Positions 7,462-16,959 are shown, counted from the first letter of the stretch. The stretch is 64,000 nucleotides of DNA from Rhizobium etli 8C-3 (GCF_001908375.1 NZ_CP017244.1:868001-932000); one strand, 5' to 3'. Notes: generated by a model from the letters alone, not told the origin. Made by a program: numbers and translations.

Positions 7462-8913
7462 TCATCTTCCTTGTCCACGCAGGAGCTGGATACGCTCGAT
7501 CATCCAGCCTCGGCTGAAGCAGGTTAGCCAGCCGAAATAGATGACCATGCCAAGGCTCGCCGAGCTCGCGAGGCGGAAGGAGGGTTGCATCCCAACCATT
7601 GCTGTTGCTTGCACATAATAGACGATGATGCCCATGGCGAGTGCCGCCGCTGCGGCCGGCGCGAGCCCCATGTAATGCACCTTCGCCGGCAGGTTCAGCC
7701 GGCGCAGCAACAACATATTGCCGATCACACCATAGACGAGCGCCGGCGACGACATCACCAAAATCGCCGCGCCCGGCGTGCCTGTCGGTATGACGACGAG
7801 CGCACCGATACACGTCAGGGCAACCAGGGTGGAATATTGCAGCGACATGCGGTTCAAGCCAAGCGCGTTCATTGCAATGGGGTTGAACCAGACGATCGGG
7901 ATCATCAGCGAGGTGATCGCCACAGCGCGAAGAATGGGCGCAACCCCTGCATAGGAAGAGGGCAACAGCAAAGCCACCGCATCATCGGCGACAACGATCA
8001 GTCCGGTAAAGACCGGCAGTGTCACGAAGGCAGCGGTGCGTATGATGGCGGTAAACACTTCGCGTTCCGCCGCAAGGTTGCCGCGCACCTTGCTCATCAA
8101 AGGAAACCAAAGCGCAAAGAGCGGGCTGACCAGGGGATTTTGCAGCGACTCGCTGATCCTATCGGCCGCCCGGAAGAGACCGACGGTCGCGCCATCGAAG
8201 CGGATACCGAAGACCAGCACGGCGGCGCGTTGCATGGATATGTTAATGGCGGCGACCATCCACAGAGGCAGGAAGCGGCGAAGAATGTCGCGGCACGCGC
8301 CCTTTTCCATATGACGCCCGGGAAGCCAAGCGGTATGACGGAACTCAAAGACAACAACGGCCATTGTCGAAACAATGCGTTGGGCAGGTAGCGCCCAAAT
8401 CGCCAGCGGTGAGAATGCCAAGGTGATGCCGGCGATACCGCCCGCAAGGGTCGAAATCATATTGCGCTTGGCAAACGTCTTGAAGCCCAGTTCGCGCATT
8501 ATGAGCGCATCCATCACCGACAGCCACGGCGTAAAAAGCAGGAGGAGCCCGAAAATCGGCATATAGTAGCCGACCAGCGGCGCGTCCTCAAAGCTCGCGA
8601 TCATAGGTCCAGCCATGACCAGAAAGAGCGCGAAGGGGGAGGCGACCAAGGAAAGGGAAATGAAGGCTGCGTTCAAGCTCTTCTTGTCGAAGTCCCCACG
8701 CTGCAGGATCGCATCCATGCCGGCATAGCGGCCGTCATTGGCAATGAAGTCGGCAACAACAGCAGAGAGCGCGACTGCTCCGAAGATGGCCGGTTCCAGC
8801 ATGCGCGCAAGAACCAGGAAGATGACAAAACCGGCGCTCTGCGAAAAGATCGCGTTGATGGTGTTCCAGGCAATGCCATTTCGAAGTGCCGTTGCCAGCG
8901 ACGTTTCAGACAT
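7462..8913 (-). CDS. Wzx-type polysaccharide repeat-unit flippase (MOP superfamily)
   Basis: A 483-residue polytopic membrane protein with about 12-14 hydrophobic segments spread over its length, as in Wzx/RfbX flippases. The N-terminus (ALRNGIAWNTIN, then LARMLEPAIFGAVALSAVVADF) matches the MOP-family flippase opening used by WzxC and ExoT-type exporters. It would move undecaprenyl-linked oligosaccharide units across the inner membrane for polymerisation by ExoQ. The start is the MSET methionine at 8913; an ATG four codons upstream (8925) is equally possible. It is on the same strand as the GT8 and GT2 genes upstream. No ExoT is seen elsewhere in the window, so this is the likely flippase of the locus. 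Confidence 0.85.
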   Translation of the reverse strand: MSETSLATALRNGIAWNTINAIFSQSAGFVIFLVLARMLEPAIFGAVALSAVVADFIANDGRYAGMDAILQRGDFDKKSLNAAFISLSLVASPFALFLVMAGPMIASFEDAPLVGYYMPIFGLLLLFTPWLSVMDALIMRELGFKTFAKRNMISTLAGGIAGITLAFSPLAIWALPAQRIVSTMAVVVFEFRHTAWLPGRHMEKGACRDILRRFLPLWMVAAINISMQRAAVLVFGIRFDGATVGLFRAADRISESLQNPLVSPLFALWFPLMSKVRGNLAAEREVFTAIIRTAAFVTLPVFTGLIVVADDAVALLLPSSYAGVAPILRAVAITSLMIPIVWFNPIAMNALGLNRMSLQYSTLVALTCIGALVVIPTGTPGAAILVMSSPALVYGVIGNMLLLRRLNLPAKVHYMGLAPAAAAALAMGIIVYYVQATAMVGMQPSFRLASSASLGMVIYFGWLTCFSRGWMIERIQLLRGQGR

Positions 8914-9003
8914 GGACCATCTCATTTGTGCAAGGTGTAGCCGGCGCCGTTGCGCCGCTGCGGGTCATGATCAAGCATGTGCGCCTGGAAATCCAGGTCT
9001 GCC

Positions 9004-10071
9004 TCACGCCTGCAACCGGTACCAGTTGACGATGGTCTTGATTTTCCGACGCAGATCCTTGACGAAGTGGACCTCGCCAAGCTTGAGGACCTGGGCCCGA
9101 TAAGGGGTCTTCTTCAGGTAGCGATAATAGGTCCAGATCAACGGATGCCATCCGTCCGTCGACCAGGGTTTGTTGTGCTCGGTGAAGTGGATGATCTTTG
9201 GTCGGCGCCCTTTTTTTATCTCGGCAGCGGTTGCATAGCAGGGCTTTCCTTCCTGCGGCATCAGCATGCGGCGTTGGACGTTCCACAATATGTCAAGCTG
9301 TTTCCATCGGCTCCAGAAGACAACGTTCAGCGCGCACTGATCACCATATTCCATGTCGTCGATACGCGTTTCCAAAACGGTAATCACTTTGGAAAGATCG
9401 TCACTGGCACGCAGCTTGGCGAGATCCATCAACAGCACACCGGAATTGAAGTAGCCAAGACGCTGGGGCTGCAGCTGAAAGCGCTCGGCGAACACCTCGC
9501 CATCCATGCCGACGTCGCAGACCGCGCCAATTGCATGCTCTCCCAGATCGGATGCATAGAGTTCGCGAACATCACCCATGACGACGAGGTCGGCATCGAG
9601 ATAAAGGACCCGATCGATATCTGGCGGGGCAAGTTCGGCAAGCATCAGTCGGTAGTAGCCGGCGCGGCTGATATGGCGTTTGCCGGGCATTCCAAGGACG
9701 CTTGAGCCTTTGATCTCCAGCCAATCAAAACGATGCCCTTCGCCGCAGCGTTCAAAGGTCGAACGGGCCTGGGGGGAAATGCCATCATGGACCACCAGAA
9801 AACGGAATTTTGCGCCCGGTGCGTTAGCGATAAGCGATGCCAGCACAACAGCTGCATGCGGCAGGTAAGTGGTATCGAGTCCAAAGGCGATTGCCACCTC
9901 CGATGCTGGCGGGCGCGGGCGGCTGTATCGCTGCATTGCTGCCTCAAGTAGAGGTTCGGCAAGGGGGCGGCCGTTCAGGCCCCCGGTGATTGACCGCAAA
10001 CTGGCAGTCTTCATCGGCAAGGCGCCCATGGTAGGAGATGCCAGATTTCCTTCAAATGCGGGATCACTCAT
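9004..10071 (-). CDS. Glycosyltransferase family 8 protein
   Basis: A 355-residue GT8 retaining glycosyltransferase (general stress/LgtC/RfaJ type). The catalytic DXD motif is in YLDADLVVMGDV (residues ~150-160). Flanking family features are IAFGLDTTYLPHAAVVLASL near the start of the domain, YFNSGVLLMDL in the middle and KIIHFTEHNKPW near the end, where the His binds metal or the donor. GT8 enzymes transfer galactose or glucose from UDP-sugars with retention. I use ATG 10071 because GGAGGGG stands just before it; the frame extends eight codons further upstream without a comparable site. It lies between wzx and the GT2 gene, all on the minus strand. It probably builds a side chain of the local polysaccharide. 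Confidence 0.88.
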   Translation of the reverse strand: MSDPAFEGNLASPTMGALPMKTASLRSITGGLNGRPLAEPLLEAAMQRYSRPRPPASEVAIAFGLDTTYLPHAAVVLASLIANAPGAKFRFLVVHDGISPQARSTFERCGEGHRFDWLEIKGSSVLGMPGKRHISRAGYYRLMLAELAPPDIDRVLYLDADLVVMGDVRELYASDLGEHAIGAVCDVGMDGEVFAERFQLQPQRLGYFNSGVLLMDLAKLRASDDLSKVITVLETRIDDMEYGDQCALNVVFWSRWKQLDILWNVQRRMLMPQEGKPCYATAAEIKKGRRPKIIHFTEHNKPWSTDGWHPLIWTYYRYLKKTPYRAQVLKLGEVHFVKDLRRKIKTIVNWYRLQA

Positions 10072-10127
10072 TACCCCTCCATGCGGGAGCCTCATGCTCC
10101 TGTCTCATTTCATCGAACGTTCGCCGC

Positions 10128-11090
10128 TTATTGCCAGCCCGGGTATCCGGTCCAGGCGCGGCGCATGCCAAGCTTGACATAAATCCAGTCCAGGACGGCA
10201 TCGACGACAAGCAGGCCGTTAACACCAAAGCCGGCCTTTGCCAGTGCATCTAAATGCGGTTGCAGATGCTCGCGACCGCGATCTTCGCGCCACCAGGTCA
10301 AAATGCGGCGCACGTAGTGACGGCGAAACGTAAGAAGCTGGCGGCGGTAGTCTGGCCCGAAGGCGACCGGGCCGTGGCGCATGATGAGATCAAGGCCATC
10401 GCGCGTCCAGGCGCGGGTTTTGCCGGCATAATGTAAGGCAGTTACCGTATTTTCGTGAACACGGGTAAAGCCAAGCGCTTCATGCACAAAACCGAAATCG
10501 CTGATGGCCAGCATCCGGAATACCGTATCAAGGTCCCAACTGCCTTCCATGTCACCAGTGAAAAGTGGTTCGAGCGCGTCAGTCACACGCTTGCGCCACA
10601 TCATCTGGACCGGCATCAAAATGCCCTGGCGCAGCAGCGCCATACGCATGGCTTCCTTGCCGGAAAACACCGGCTTGCCGGGTGGCCAGAAGAAATCTTG
10701 AACGCCACCCGCGCAGTCATGCAGGCTGCCAATGACTCCGACATCGGGAAAGGTTTCGCCGAGTGTCGCCATCTTGGAGATCGACGTCGGGCTGATCGTG
10801 TCGTCGTCGCAGAGATAGCGCACATAGACAGCGTCCTGGGGTACGAGGCGATACGCTTGCGTCCAGTTTGCACGCTGATCCAGCGTTTTTTCATTACGGA
10901 AGCGAAGGACAGGGATGCGCCTGTTCAAATAGGCGGAGACAATCTCTTCGGTATTGTCGCTGCTATTGTTGTCGAGAACAACGTGAACAAGATTTGGCCA
11001 ATCTTGCTGCTGGACGGATTCCATTGTTTCAGCCAAGAACCGCCCGCCATTATATGTCGGTGTCACAACGGCGACAAGTGGCATAGACAT
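10128..11090 (-). CDS. Glycosyltransferase family 2 protein
   Basis: A 320-residue GT-A-fold inverting glycosyltransferase. It opens with VAVVTPTYNGGRFLAETMESV and has DNNSSDNTEE and the DXD-like CDDDTIS motif (residues ~90-97) that binds the metal-nucleotide sugar. No membrane segments are obvious, so it probably works at the cytoplasmic face of the membrane. ATG 11090 is preferred, with GGTGGA upstream; another Met lies two codons later, and an upstream in-frame start (11120) adds residues outside the fold. It is first in the minus-strand run GT2-GT8-wzx. Donor and acceptor sugars are unknown. Confidence 0.85.
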   Translation of the reverse strand: MSMPLVAVVTPTYNGGRFLAETMESVQQQDWPNLVHVVLDNNSSDNTEEIVSAYLNRRIPVLRFRNEKTLDQRANWTQAYRLVPQDAVYVRYLCDDDTISPTSISKMATLGETFPDVGVIGSLHDCAGGVQDFFWPPGKPVFSGKEAMRMALLRQGILMPVQMMWRKRVTDALEPLFTGDMEGSWDLDTVFRMLAISDFGFVHEALGFTRVHENTVTALHYAGKTRAWTRDGLDLIMRHGPVAFGPDYRRQLLTFRRHYVRRILTWWREDRGREHLQPHLDALAKAGFGVNGLLVVDAVLDWIYVKLGMRRAWTGYPGWQ

Positions 11091-11423
11091 TGTACATTCC
11101 ACCACGCGAAAGAAATCCAAAGAAGAACTAAAGCTATGTTATAGTTCAGGTGATATTAGTCAACAATGGCTTGGCTTGGAATCCAATTTATTATTACGAT
11201 ACTGTGGATACGCCGTATAGCTGACTATCAAAGATCTTTTGCGCCGTTCCTGTGCTTCTGATGACGGTTCGGCGTCAGCTTGCCGCCCTTGGGAATACGG
11301 CAGGATTTGAAACACAACGCCGCGCCGACCGTTTCGTGAGCGGACGGTGGTACATCGGGCAGACGATAGTCGACAGAACCAGATCAATGCCTTCCATCGG
11401 TCGCCTCACGGTTTTTTCGGCGG
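11091..11423. other. Intergenic region between exoQ and the GT2 gene
   Basis: About 330 bp, AT-rich near 11110-11220, without a supported gene. It should hold the promoter for the GT2-GT8-wzx run (minus strand). A strong hairpin overlaps its right border at the exoQ stop (11419-11438). Confidence 0.5.
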
Positions 11424-11438
11424 TCAAGCGTGACCGCC
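11419..11438 (-). repeat. Perfect 8-bp-stem hairpin over the exoQ stop codon
   Basis: GGCGGTCA-AGCG-TGACCGCC on the plus strand: 8-bp perfect arms with a 4-nt loop, spanning the TGA of exoQ (11424-11426). On the transcribed strand it is followed by an A-run, not a U-run, so it is not a classical intrinsic terminator. It may protect the 3' end of the exoYFQ message. Confidence 0.4.
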
Positions 11439-12722
11439 ACGGCGAGGCACATGGAAACCTTCTTTGCCAGCGAATTGAGAATAGTACCGCACCGAGGCGC
11501 TGCTTGCCGTTCCCGCGACCGGTTTTGCGAGTGCACCGGCACAATAGTAGATGAGGAAGGTTCCGATCGTGTACTGGTTGAGAAAATCCACCTCGAAAAA
11601 GGAGCGACCGATGAACAGTATGACGATACCGAAGAGGATCACGTCCTCGTCTCGCGCGCCTGATGACAGGAGGCGTCTGATGTATCCAACGAGGAGGCCA
11701 AGAATAACGGCGCCGAGCAAGACCAGCCCGATATAGCCGAGTTCGACCGCGGCCTCGATGTAGGTATTATGAAAGTGAAAGCCCGCACGCGAGGCAATGT
11801 AGAATTGCTGCCACAAGACCTCCGGTTGGGAAAAGCCCTGGACCCAAAAACCCTGAAAACCGAGGCCGAAGATCGGTTCGTCGTGTGCGATTTCGATACC
11901 GCGCTGCCAAAGATATGTCCGGCCTGTCAAGGTCGCATCCTTGCCGAAGACGCCGAGGATGGCGCCGAACAGCCCGCTACTCAGCGCAATTAGGAGTCCG
12001 ACGGCTGCTGCTGGAACGATAGACAGGAAGAGGACAGTCCTGTGTCGCGGTGAGAACCGCTTCAAAAAGACCGCAGCGACCGCTACGGCGATCGTTGCGG
12101 CGATCGTGATCGTAGACGTCGCCGACTGGGCGGCGTGCAACGAAAAGGCGCCGAAGACGCCGGACATCAGGGCCAGGATGCGCCAGATCATCTGCACGCG
12201 CAGAATGAAGACCAGCGAGAAGGAGGCAAAAACGCCGAGCGCGGCAAACATGCCGAGTTGGTTCTTCGACGCGAAGGCGCCGATGAAGCTGTAGACGCCA
12301 TCAAGAGGATCGTAGCTGAAGTGTCCAAACATCAGTGAGTAGAGCAGCACCAGCGATGCGCCGAGGCTCATTCCCAAAACCATCGCCTTTACAGGCACGA
12401 CCCGTGCAGCAATCAAGGCGCAGGCAATCGTTGAAAGATATTGGAGTCCGCCGCGCAGGCTGAGCCCCGGAACCGCGGACCAAAAAAAGGACAGGCACGC
12501 AAAGATGGAAAAGGCAAAAATCCAGTAGAAAGGCCGTGGATCTCCGATGACTGCGCGCGGATCCATGGCAAGAAGAGGCAGCCACACGAGATAGAACAAC
12601 AAAATGAAGACAGAGCCAAACAGTTGCGCATAGGCGATGAAAAACATCGTCGCGATCATAGCAGAGATCGCAAAGGGGGCGTTCTGTCCGGGTGATAAGA
12701 AAGCGTTGATGCTGATACGCAT
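11424..12722 (-). CDS. exoQ: ExoQ-like exopolysaccharide polymerase (O-antigen ligase/Wzy family)
   Basis: A 432-residue integral membrane protein with about ten hydrophobic segments and the Wzy/WaaL-type large periplasmic loop. The loop holds LTGRTYLWQRGIE, FGLGFQGFW and FHFHNTYIEAAVELGYIG, the motifs of the O-antigen polymerase/ExoQ family (PF04932). ExoQ polymerises undecaprenyl-linked repeat units into high-molecular-weight polysaccharide in the periplasm. I use ATG 12722. A GTG at 12767 would overlap the exoF stop by 23 bp and is an alternative. It is the third gene of exoY-exoF-exoQ, the same order as in Sinorhizobium, which supports the name. A hairpin covers its stop codon. Confidence 0.88.
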   Translation of the reverse strand: MRISINAFLSPGQNAPFAISAMIATMFFIAYAQLFGSVFILLFYLVWLPLLAMDPRAVIGDPRPFYWIFAFSIFACLSFFWSAVPGLSLRGGLQYLSTIACALIAARVVPVKAMVLGMSLGASLVLLYSLMFGHFSYDPLDGVYSFIGAFASKNQLGMFAALGVFASFSLVFILRVQMIWRILALMSGVFGAFSLHAAQSATSTITIAATIAVAVAAVFLKRFSPRHRTVLFLSIVPAAAVGLLIALSSGLFGAILGVFGKDATLTGRTYLWQRGIEIAHDEPIFGLGFQGFWVQGFSQPEVLWQQFYIASRAGFHFHNTYIEAAVELGYIGLVLLGAVILGLLVGYIRRLLSSGARDEDVILFGIVILFIGRSFFEVDFLNQYTIGTFLIYYCAGALAKPVAGTASSASVRYYSQFAGKEGFHVPRRGGHA

Positions 12723-12744
12723 GCCGACCTGCCGACCCCAAGTC

Positions 12745-14034
12745 CTATGATTTTTCGTTGGTGACACTGACCTTGACCAAGTCTCCCGGCTGCACGGGGG
12801 TCGTTTCGGTCGCTGGAATCTCCTGTATCTTGCTGGCGACTGTGCGCACGATCGAATAGCTGATGAGCCTGTCGGCGTCGCCTCCGGTCAATTGCGAGGC
12901 CATTGGCGCATTCACCAGCGCCTCTGCCATCAGTTGGCGATACATCTGAAGCTGCAGCGCATTTTCATCAAGCTGCGACTTCGTTTCCTGCATATCGAGC
13001 GCAATCTTGGATTTGCGCTCATTCTTCAGATCGATCGTGTCGAGTGCGGCCTTATTCATCTCCTGCTTGGCGCGCAGCGAGGCAGCATCGAGGTCGAGCA
13101 GGTTGCTCTGGGTTTCGGCAAGCGTCGTCTCCAGGCCCAGCGCCCGGGAACTGACTGCCAGGCCCTGATCGACGAGCTTGGCAGTCTTTTCAAGCTCCCG
13201 CTTGTAAAGGTCCACTTGCCGTGTCTGGTTGTCGACCTTCTTGCTGAGCGAGGTGATTTCGTTGCTGTAGAGGGTTTGCAGCTCATCAAGCCCTTTGAGG
13301 CGAAGGTCGAACGCGTTCCGGTTCGTTTCCATGATTGCTATTTCATCCTCGATCAGCGTTTGCGATTGCGCGATGGCGGCAAGGTCTTGGGGAACCGCAA
13401 TCTTCTCCTTGCCGGCAGCCTCGGAGGCAAGTCGCGCCTTCTTCGCCATCAGACGGGCGCGCTCGGCGACCAGCACCTCGTAGCTGCCCCTGGCGTTGAT
13501 GAAGTCCCGTTCGAACCGCTGACCTTCGTGCAATCCGCGACGCATGCCGCCCGCAAGGCTAATCGCTTTGAGAACAGTCATCTCCGGATCGTAGGGGTAT
13601 TTGCCGGGCGTGTGGACTTCGCCAGCTACGAAAATCGGCCGGAATTCCAGAATCTCTACCGAAGCTTCGGGCGGATTGGCAAGCCCGAAACGCTCCTGGA
13701 GAGCGCGTGCGATCTCGTGCGCCACCTCAGAGGTCGAGCGACCGGTGACCTTCAGCTCACCGGCAAACGGCAGAGCGAGATCGCCGTTCGGACCGACGAT
13801 GTATTCGCCTGTAATACCCGGCCACTCGCGAAACTGCCCCTCGGCAGTTTGCCATTCGACCACGCGGACGGACAGCTTGTCCATGATTCCAAGCTTGTAG
13901 GCATCAGCGCGCGCAGCCGACAGCAACGCCGGTTGAACAAGACAGACGACTGCGGCAAGTATTGCAAGGCACAGCCGCGGTAACGCGTAAATGGCGTTAG
14001 GCGCGGCAAGTGAAAGCTGACGAACTAACCTCAT
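12745..14034 (-). CDS. exoF: ExoF-like periplasmic/outer-membrane polysaccharide export protein
   Basis: A 429-residue protein with a Sec-type signal peptide (residues 1-~43, hydrophobic core LCLAILAAVVCLVQPALL). A Poly_export/Wza-like domain follows (GEYIVGPNGDLALPFAGELKV near residues 75-95), then an SLBB repeat (IFVAGEVHTPGKYPY). After this comes a long coiled-coil region (about 190-370), characteristic of ExoF rather than Wza. It would form the export conduit with ExoP. ATG 14034 has AGGAAAG upstream. It lies 39 bp after exoY, with exoQ directly downstream, so the three form an operon. In Sinorhizobium meliloti ExoF is needed for succinoglycan production. Confidence 0.9.
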   Translation of the reverse strand: MRLVRQLSLAAPNAIYALPRLCLAILAAVVCLVQPALLSAARADAYKLGIMDKLSVRVVEWQTAEGQFREWPGITGEYIVGPNGDLALPFAGELKVTGRSTSEVAHEIARALQERFGLANPPEASVEILEFRPIFVAGEVHTPGKYPYDPEMTVLKAISLAGGMRRGLHEGQRFERDFINARGSYEVLVAERARLMAKKARLASEAAGKEKIAVPQDLAAIAQSQTLIEDEIAIMETNRNAFDLRLKGLDELQTLYSNEITSLSKKVDNQTRQVDLYKRELEKTAKLVDQGLAVSSRALGLETTLAETQSNLLDLDAASLRAKQEMNKAALDTIDLKNERKSKIALDMQETKSQLDENALQLQMYRQLMAEALVNAPMASQLTGGDADRLISYSIVRTVASKIQEIPATETTPVQPGDLVKVSVTNEKS

Positions 14035-14073
14035 GGTTCTTTCCTATCTTCGCCTGGCAAAGGCGTGGGCGTG

Positions 14074-14757
14074 CTAGCGGGCACCCCGTGCGAACAGGAC
14101 AACCGGCACGGTTTTCAGGATGATCCAGACGTCGCCGACGAAAGACCAGTGCTCAACATACTGGCTGTCGAGCTGAACGCGCTCTTCGTAGCTCGTGTCG
14201 CTTCGCCCGCTCACCTGCCACTTGCCGGTGAGACCGGGGCGCGAGCGAAGGTAGTGACTTCCGCGATCACCGTAACGGACCATTTCCTCGCCCATGATCG
14301 GACGAGGTCCAACAAGGCTCATATCGCCGCGCAACACATTGAGCAGTTGTGGTAGCTCGTCGAGACTGAGTTTTCGCAGCACCTTTCCGGTGGCGGTTAC
14401 CCTGATGTCGTGACGCAGCTTGCGCGTCGTCGCCCATTCAGCAAGGGCGGCGGGGTTTTCGGCGAGATAGGCAGCAAGCCGCGCATCGCTCTCGGTAACC
14501 ATGGTCCGGAATTTCAGGCAACGGAACGACTTTCCGTTGTGGCCAATGCGCTGATGACCGAAAAGAACGGGGCCGCGATCATCAAGCTTTACGGCAATCG
14601 CGATCAGCAAGAACAGCGGGGAAAACAGGACGAGCAAAACCAGGGCGCCGACAATGTCAAACACCCTCTTGCGCAAACCGCCCAATGGCCTCATTGGCCA
14701 CTGGGTGTAATGCGAGAAAATAGAGGCATCGGCTAGATCGATATCATGCTTCATCAT
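14074..14757 (-). CDS. exoY: ExoY-like undecaprenyl-phosphate galactose-1-phosphate transferase
   Basis: A 227-residue priming sugar transferase with all family motifs. These are a membrane anchor (residues ~31-57), [16 protein letters not shown] (82-86), [12 protein letters not shown] with the catalytic Asp133-Glu134, [10 protein letters not shown], and [13 protein letters not shown]. ExoY transfers galactose-1-phosphate from UDP-galactose to undecaprenyl phosphate, the first step of succinoglycan assembly. ATG 14757 is preceded by GGGGAG; the next codon is also ATG. It heads the exoYFQ operon. It contrasts with the altered paralogue at 5516-6190. Sugar specificity (galactose rather than glucose) is inferred from the operon. 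Confidence 0.9.
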   Translation of the reverse strand: MMKHDIDLADASIFSHYTQWPMRPLGGLRKRVFDIVGALVLLVLFSPLFLLIAIAVKLDDRGPVLFGHQRIGHNGKSFRCLKFRTMVTESDARLAAYLAENPAALAEWATTRKLRHDIRVTATGKVLRKLSLDELPQLLNVLRGDMSLVGPRPIMGEEMVRYGDRGSHYLRSRPGLTGKWQVSGRSDTSYEERVQLDSQYVEHWSFVGDVWIILKTVPVVLFARGAR

Positions 14758-14987
14758 GAAGCTCCCCGAAAGCAGAATATTAAGAAATTAGTAACTAAAG
14801 TGTTCGAAAAGGCAATAGAAAAAGATCCTTCTTAATTGAAATATACTTAATGTAACAAAGTGATACAGATTGAGTCTGTAGTTCGCGCTGTTCGCAGGCA
14901 ATTTTCCATTTCGTAGCAGGTATTATTCAATTTCGGTTCGGGTGGGCCAAACCGCAGAGGCGACCTATCGCTCATCAAGGCTTCGTT
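14758..14987 (-). promoter_or_regulatory. exoYFQ upstream region with a short inverted repeat
   Basis: A 230-bp AT-rich region upstream of exoY. It contains the inverted repeat TACAGA-TTGAG-TCTGTA (14864-14880), about 105 bp before the exoY start, which is a possible operator. No clear -35/-10 pair stands out by eye. Confidence 0.35.
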
Positions 14988-15776
14988 TCACCCCGGCGTC
15001 GGGTCCCAGAGCTTCCATGGCGCATTGCCGCTCTCCCAGGCCTTCTCGAGCACCATTTTGTCTCGCAGCGAATCCATGCTTTGCCAAAAGCCCTGGTGCC
15101 AGTGCGAGCCAACCTTGCCCATGTGAAGCGCTCTTTCCATCGGACCCTCTTCCCAAACGGTGTCATCGCCCTCAATGAGGTCGAAGACGTCAGGCTCGCA
15201 GACAAAGAAGCCACCGTTGATCAGACCGCCATCGCCAATGCGTTTTTCGCGGAAGGCATGGACCCGAGTTCCGTCGTCAGACAGCCCAAGTGCGCCGTAG
15301 CGGCCCGGTTGGCTGACGGCGGTCAGCGTGATCCAGTTAGCGTCCCTCTCATGAAGCTCAATGGTTGCAGCGATATCGGTATCGGAGACACCGTCGCCAT
15401 AGGTAAGGAGGAACCGCCTGTCGCCGATGACGTCGCGGGCGCGCCTCAATCGTCCGCCAGTCATCGTGTTCAGTCCGGTATCGAGCACGGTGACCCTCCA
15501 CGGCTCTAGCGCGCGGCGAAGCCACTTAAACTCGCCCGTCGCTAGGTCGACTGTGAAGTCGCTGTTGATCATCGCATAGTTGATGAAGTAGTCCTTGATG
15601 TAATCCGCCTTGTAACCGGCAAGCACAACGAAGTCGTTGAAGCCGTAGTGCGAATAGATCTTCATAATATGCCAGATGATCGGCCGCCCGCCGATCTCGA
15701 CCATAGGCTTTGGCCGAAGCGTAGTCTCCTCCGAAAGACGGCTCCCGTAGCCTCCTGCAAAAATGACAACTTTCAT
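14988..15776 (-). CDS. rfbF: Glucose-1-phosphate cytidylyltransferase
   Basis: A 262-residue nucleotidyltransferase that makes CDP-glucose from CTP and glucose-1-phosphate, the first step to CDP-deoxyhexoses. The N-terminal nucleotide-binding signature is VIFAGGYGSRLSEET, then RPKPMVEIGG with the catalytic Lys. LTYGDGVSDTD carries the metal-binding Asp, and NGGFFVCEP and EEGPMERAL also match RfbF. Length equals the family norm (~257). ATG 15776 has GAGGG upstream and places the signature at residue 4. It is followed by exoY (230 bp on) and preceded 70 bp away by a sugar epimerase gene, probably in one unit. No CDP-glucose 4,6-dehydratase (RfbG) is visible, so the next step must be encoded elsewhere or done by the epimerase-like neighbour. 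Confidence 0.92.
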   Translation of the reverse strand: MKVVIFAGGYGSRLSEETTLRPKPMVEIGGRPIIWHIMKIYSHYGFNDFVVLAGYKADYIKDYFINYAMINSDFTVDLATGEFKWLRRALEPWRVTVLDTGLNTMTGGRLRRARDVIGDRRFLLTYGDGVSDTDIAATIELHERDANWITLTAVSQPGRYGALGLSDDGTRVHAFREKRIGDGGLINGGFFVCEPDVFDLIEGDDTVWEEGPMERALHMGKVGSHWHQGFWQSMDSLRDKMVLEKAWESGNAPWKLWDPTPG

Positions 15777-15846
15777 TGCGTCCCTCGTCATTTGAATCGT
15801 TGCCCGCCATAGGCGGTTTTAAAGTCACTGTGTCACATGAACCGGT

Positions 15847-16959
15847 TCAGCCAGACATGGCTTCGCGCGTTTGAAGAGCCGGATCCTTGAAACCAGGAAT
15901 GGAACCAAGGTCGGACGAATTGGCCGTGTAGCGCAGGTCGGTACCAAGGCTGCCGCCGTCGATTGCCTGTGTAAGCACGTTCAACCGCACGAGTTGGGAA
16001 GAGCGGTAATCGGGATCCTTCAAGCCCGCCGCAGCAAGGCCGTTTTTGAGATCGGCAATAGCGCCTGCAAGCGTTACTTCTGGCTGATGGGCCGGTGCCA
16101 GACTCCGGTATAGATCGAAATTAACCCGATAAGAGCGCCGGTCCGGTGGAGCGTCCTTGTTGATTTCGACCACCGTGCCCGCAACCGAGGCGGCGACGGC
16201 CTCCGCGAGCTCGCGGACCTGATAGTTCCAGTCCTCGGAACCGACGTTGACGGCCAGAAAGTTTGCGCCATCCCGCCTGAGCAGCGCCCATTCGATTGCC
16301 CTTGCCATGTCGTTGACATGAATGAGCGGACGCCAGGGCGTGCCGTCAGAGAGGACCGAGACGCGCCCGGTCTTCAGTGCCGAGGCCACAAAATCGTTAA
16401 GGACGAGATCGAGCCGGGTACGTCCCGAAAAGCCGCACGCAGTCGCGAAGCGCAACGCGCTGACCGTCATCTGGCTGTTGCGGGCAATCTCGCCAAGCCC
16501 GATCTCGGCCGCAACCTTCGAGCGCGAATAAGCGGTCAGAGGGTTAAGATCATCTGCTTCGGTGCGCGCGCCGCCCTCGGCAAAACCGTACATTGAGCAG
16601 CTGGAGGCAAATACAAAGCTTCTGACGCCCATCCTGGCGGCGAGCTCGGCTGTCCTGAGTGTGGCACGATGGTTAATCTCGTCAGTCACTGCCTCAAAGC
16701 GGCCACCCATCGGATCGTTGGAAACGGCTGCCAGATGCACGACCGCATCGACGCCCTCGAATAGCTCGGCAGGCAGATCGCGGACATCGGCAAAGACCTG
16801 ACTATTAAGCAAACGCTCAGGCAGGTTTGCTTGGGTGAGGCAGTGCGCGAAAAGGCCAGTATCGACGCCGACAAGCAAGCAATCAGGCATCGCACGGCGC
16901 AGGTGAGAGACGACAGCAGGCCCGACATAGCCCATGTTTCCTGTGATCAAGATCTTCAT
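15847..16959 (-). CDS. NAD-dependent nucleotide-sugar epimerase/dehydratase
   Basis: A 370-residue extended short-chain dehydrogenase. The NAD(P)-binding motif ILITGNMGYVGPAVV differs slightly from GxxGxxG. The next conserved blocks are VVHLAAVSNDP, the catalytic Ser/Tyr/Lys arrangement SSCSMYGFAEGG ... YSRSK (Tyr and Lys near 150-155), and GRTRLDLVLNDFV. This subfamily often sits beside glucose-1-phosphate cytidylyltransferase, as here (70 bp upstream of rfbF), so it likely acts on a CDP-sugar. Whether it epimerises, reduces or dehydrates is not decided by sequence. ATG 16959 follows GGAGCG; a TTG two codons earlier is an alternative. It lies downstream of exoP on the same strand. Confidence 0.82.
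   Translation of the reverse strand: MKILITGNMGYVGPAVVSHLRRAMPDCLLVGVDTGLFAHCLTQANLPERLLNSQVFADVRDLPAELFEGVDAVVHLAAVSNDPMGGRFEAVTDEINHRATLRTAELAARMGVRSFVFASSCSMYGFAEGGARTEADDLNPLTAYSRSKVAAEIGLGEIARNSQMTVSALRFATACGFSGRTRLDLVLNDFVASALKTGRVSVLSDGTPWRPLIHVNDMARAIEWALLRRDGANFLAVNVGSEDWNYQVRELAEAVAASVAGTVVEINKDAPPDRRSYRVNFDLYRSLAPAHQPEVTLAGAIADLKNGLAAAGLKDPDYRSSQLVRLNVLTQAIDGGSLGTDLRYTANSSDLGSIPGFKDPALQTREAMSG

Noticed and set aside
7158..7478. 106-codon minus-strand frame after wzx
   Set aside because: It overlaps the 3' end of wzx, has no ribosome-binding site and low-complexity composition; the 29-residue membrane peptide in another frame is better supported.
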